From a bacterium (GTDB taxonomy: Bacteria > Bacillota_I > Bacilli_A > RF39 > UBA660), in NCBI GenBank assembly GCA_029007415.1, contig JAQXHT010000088.1, positions 1-21,381 of the forward strand: a stretch of 21,381 bases of DNA, read 5' to 3'. This document shows, in pieces, positions 20,375 through 21,381 of this stretch. How positions within the stretch are numbered: the first letter of the stretch is position 1; every line of letters starts with the position of its first letter. The translations under genes were made by a program, and so were the position numbers. The notes under the pieces are model-generated. The model made no database searches. It saw nothing but the letters and a program-made list of their open reading frames with translations, and was not told the origin of the DNA.

Positions 20375-21381
20375 AATTAGTTGCTATTTTATAGGGAGCA
20401 CTAGAAGTTCCATCCCCCTTGCTTATCAGTGTATCAGCTTTTAGGTTGATAACTGGACGGGCCCCGAAGGAAATCGAGACGTCATGCCAGTCAATCAGAC
20501 CGCCCGAAGGAAGGACGTTCCAAACGCACGCAAAAGAGTGGTGTGAAGCGAAGTAAGACGGAGACAGCATCCAGAAGTATTGTCCATTATATAGATAATA
20601 ATTACTATTTGCTGTATTATATACTCCTCCTGCCATCGCTACTTCATCTGCTGTAATAAGTGAGATTGGATAATCTAACTTGGCACTTGCATTTGATACT
20701 TTAAATTTATCATTATCTTGCGTACATTTTAAACTTGGGGTTTTCTTATTATATAAACGATTGAATGCTCCATAATATGTTGTTGGTGTCGTTAAATATC
20801 CTGAGCCTCCTGTTACACTTCTATCATTACAAAATGTTTCATCTGCTATATATGAAGCATAACTTGTTAAATTATTTTTGTACCATGTATCTAATGTACC
20901 CTTCATAGTTGAATTTGTATTATTTGCTACTGCATCAGCATAACTATCACTACTATATGATATTGGTTGTACTATCATTGTTGTATCATTTGAATACCCT
21001 GTGATTTTATATACTACATTACAGCTTGTATTTAAACAACTGTATAGTTTTCCTGATACAATTTCGTTAGAATTATCTTTCCATGTTAATTGTTTGATTG
21101 TTCCTGTTAAGGTGAATTTCTTGGTTGATTCATCAAATGTGTATCCTGTACCAAAATTGTATTTTTGTGTATTAGTAAACCAGTTGTATCCTGTTGTTCC
21201 ATTATTTTCATGTAATGAGAATTTCTCATTGTATTTATAGCCAACATAGGCTGGGTCCCAATATTTACTATTATATTGTGAATTTCCGATTGTTACTGAC
21301 GTTCCTGTATCTGATGTTGATTTTCCCGAATAGATTAAACGGACACTTCCATCTCCATTACGGCGGATGATTCTCCATGTA
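20373..21381 (-). CDS. Surface protein with WRIIRRNGDGS domain and putative DGR variable region (5' end beyond window)
   Basis: The frame is open from the window edge to TAG at 20373 (335 residues); the start and any signal or anchor lie outside. The ATG at 20978 is internal: the upstream frame encodes TWRIIRRNGDGSVRLIYSG, a typical segment of large gut-Bacillota surface proteins that continue to a domain ending FWMLSP...GARPVINLKADT. Both segments are present here. I associate the C-terminal part with the DUF6273-like group; this was not checked by search. Low cysteine content and many Thr/Ser/Asn/Tyr fit extracellular location. The stretch from FWMLSP to GARPV is encoded by unusually GC-rich, A-poor DNA with a codon choice unlike the rest (see the separate entry), while the last 25 codons return to normal composition. 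Confidence 0.82.
   Translation of the reverse strand, partial: TWRIIRRNGDGSVRLIYSGKSTSDTGTSVTIGNSQYNSKYWDPAYVGYKYNEKFSLHENNGTTGYNWFTNTQKYNFGTGYTFDESTKKFTLTGTIKQLTWKDNSNEIVSGKLYSCLNTSCNVVYKITGYSNDTTMIVQPISYSSDSYADAVANNTNSTMKGTLDTWYKNNLTSYASYIADETFCNDRSVTGGSGYLTTPTTYYGAFNRLYNKKTPSLKCTQDNDKFKVSNASAKLDYPISLITADEVAMAGGVYNTANSNYYLYNGQYFWMLSPSYFASHHSFACVWNVLPSGGLIDWHDVSISFGARPVINLKADTLISKGDGTSSAPYKIATN
20423..20452. repeat. Inverted repeat just downstream of the GC-rich island
   Basis: TTATCA (20423-20428) and TGATAA (20447-20452) are perfect 6-bp inverted arms with an 18-nt loop, located immediately 3' (in coding sense) of the island. DGR targets often carry a hairpin downstream of the variable repeat, but this one is shorter in stem and longer in loop than known examples. 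Confidence 0.4.
20454..20571 (-). other. Putative DGR variable repeat (VR) in the C-terminal coding region
   Basis: By my count 20448-20579 is 71 of 132 G/C (54%) with only 15 A on the coding strand, against an AT-rich gene. Many codons end in C or T with varied first and second bases (for example TTC, CAC, CAC, TCT, TTT, TGC, CTT, CCT, GAC, CAT, ATT, TCC, TTC), as expected if template AAC/AAT codons had been mutated at A. It ends in GGGGCCCGTCC, a GC-rich 3' border as in known VRs. No template repeat or reverse transcriptase lies in the window. Confidence 0.55.

Noticed and set aside
20373..20978. The right-edge protein starting at ATG 20978
   Set aside because: No RBS there, and the frame stays open upstream to the window edge encoding the recognisable WRIIRRNGDGS segment.
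1..21381. Template repeat or reverse transcriptase for the putative DGR inside the window
   Set aside because: No second copy of the GC-rich cassette and no reverse-transcriptase motifs seen among the genes; if the system exists, they are outside the window.

Overview
The window is bacterial, AT-rich (roughly 30% GC by eye) and uses the standard code: TGA terminates genes and TGG encodes Trp. A short Gram-positive type signal peptidase, a SpoVB-type flippase, a YmfF/YmfH-like M16 pair, strong GGAGG ribosome binding sites and sigma-A promoters point to a low-GC Bacillota. The lysine-rich, membrane-anchored hypothetical proteins and the 'WRIIRRNGDGS...GARPVINLK' surface protein resemble those of uncultured gut Bacilli (RF39/Erysipelotrichia-like). 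That lineage is an inference.

Layout. From 1 to 812 (minus) lies the 5' part of a single-TM protein. From 926 to 4289 (plus) are a flippase and a two-component system whose response regulator appears to start at a CTG codon. After a structured intergenic stretch (4290-4472), three large proteins of unknown function are read leftwards: a soluble 678-aa protein, an 853-aa protein with one TM and a very acidic outer region, and a 319-aa membrane-anchored protein. The last two share a perfect TTGACA-17-TATAAT promoter lying inside the end of a stand-alone smr gene. Next come a plus-strand anchored protein (10527-11168) and a minus-strand housekeeping run: ogt, signal peptidase I, and ribosomal protein L19 with a leader RNA and strong promoter. 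An HD-domain protein that looks internally duplicated, a membrane-anchored serpin, an AAA_14/DUF4143 ATPase with three promoter-proximal repeats, two M16 peptidase-family proteins and deoD follow. The right edge (20373-21381) is the 3' part of a surface protein.

Most notable. The C-terminal coding region of the right-edge protein contains a sharply bounded GC-rich, adenine-poor island (about 20454-20571) that looks like the variable repeat of a diversity-generating retroelement (DGR). Template repeat and reverse transcriptase are not in the window, so this rests on composition, position and context. Other points: the anchored serpin, the degenerate N-terminal copy of the HD domain, the 23-bp iterated promoter repeats, the non-canonical CTG start, and a GC-rich RNA-like element at 4341-4380.

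How the genes fit together. Much of the window concerns the cell envelope: flippase, sensor kinase, signal peptidase, anchored serpin, and several TM-anchored or surface proteins. The rest is translation (rplS), DNA repair (ogt, smr) and nucleoside salvage (deoD, possibly the HD protein). I see no tRNA, rRNA, CRISPR array, insertion sequence or prophage module.
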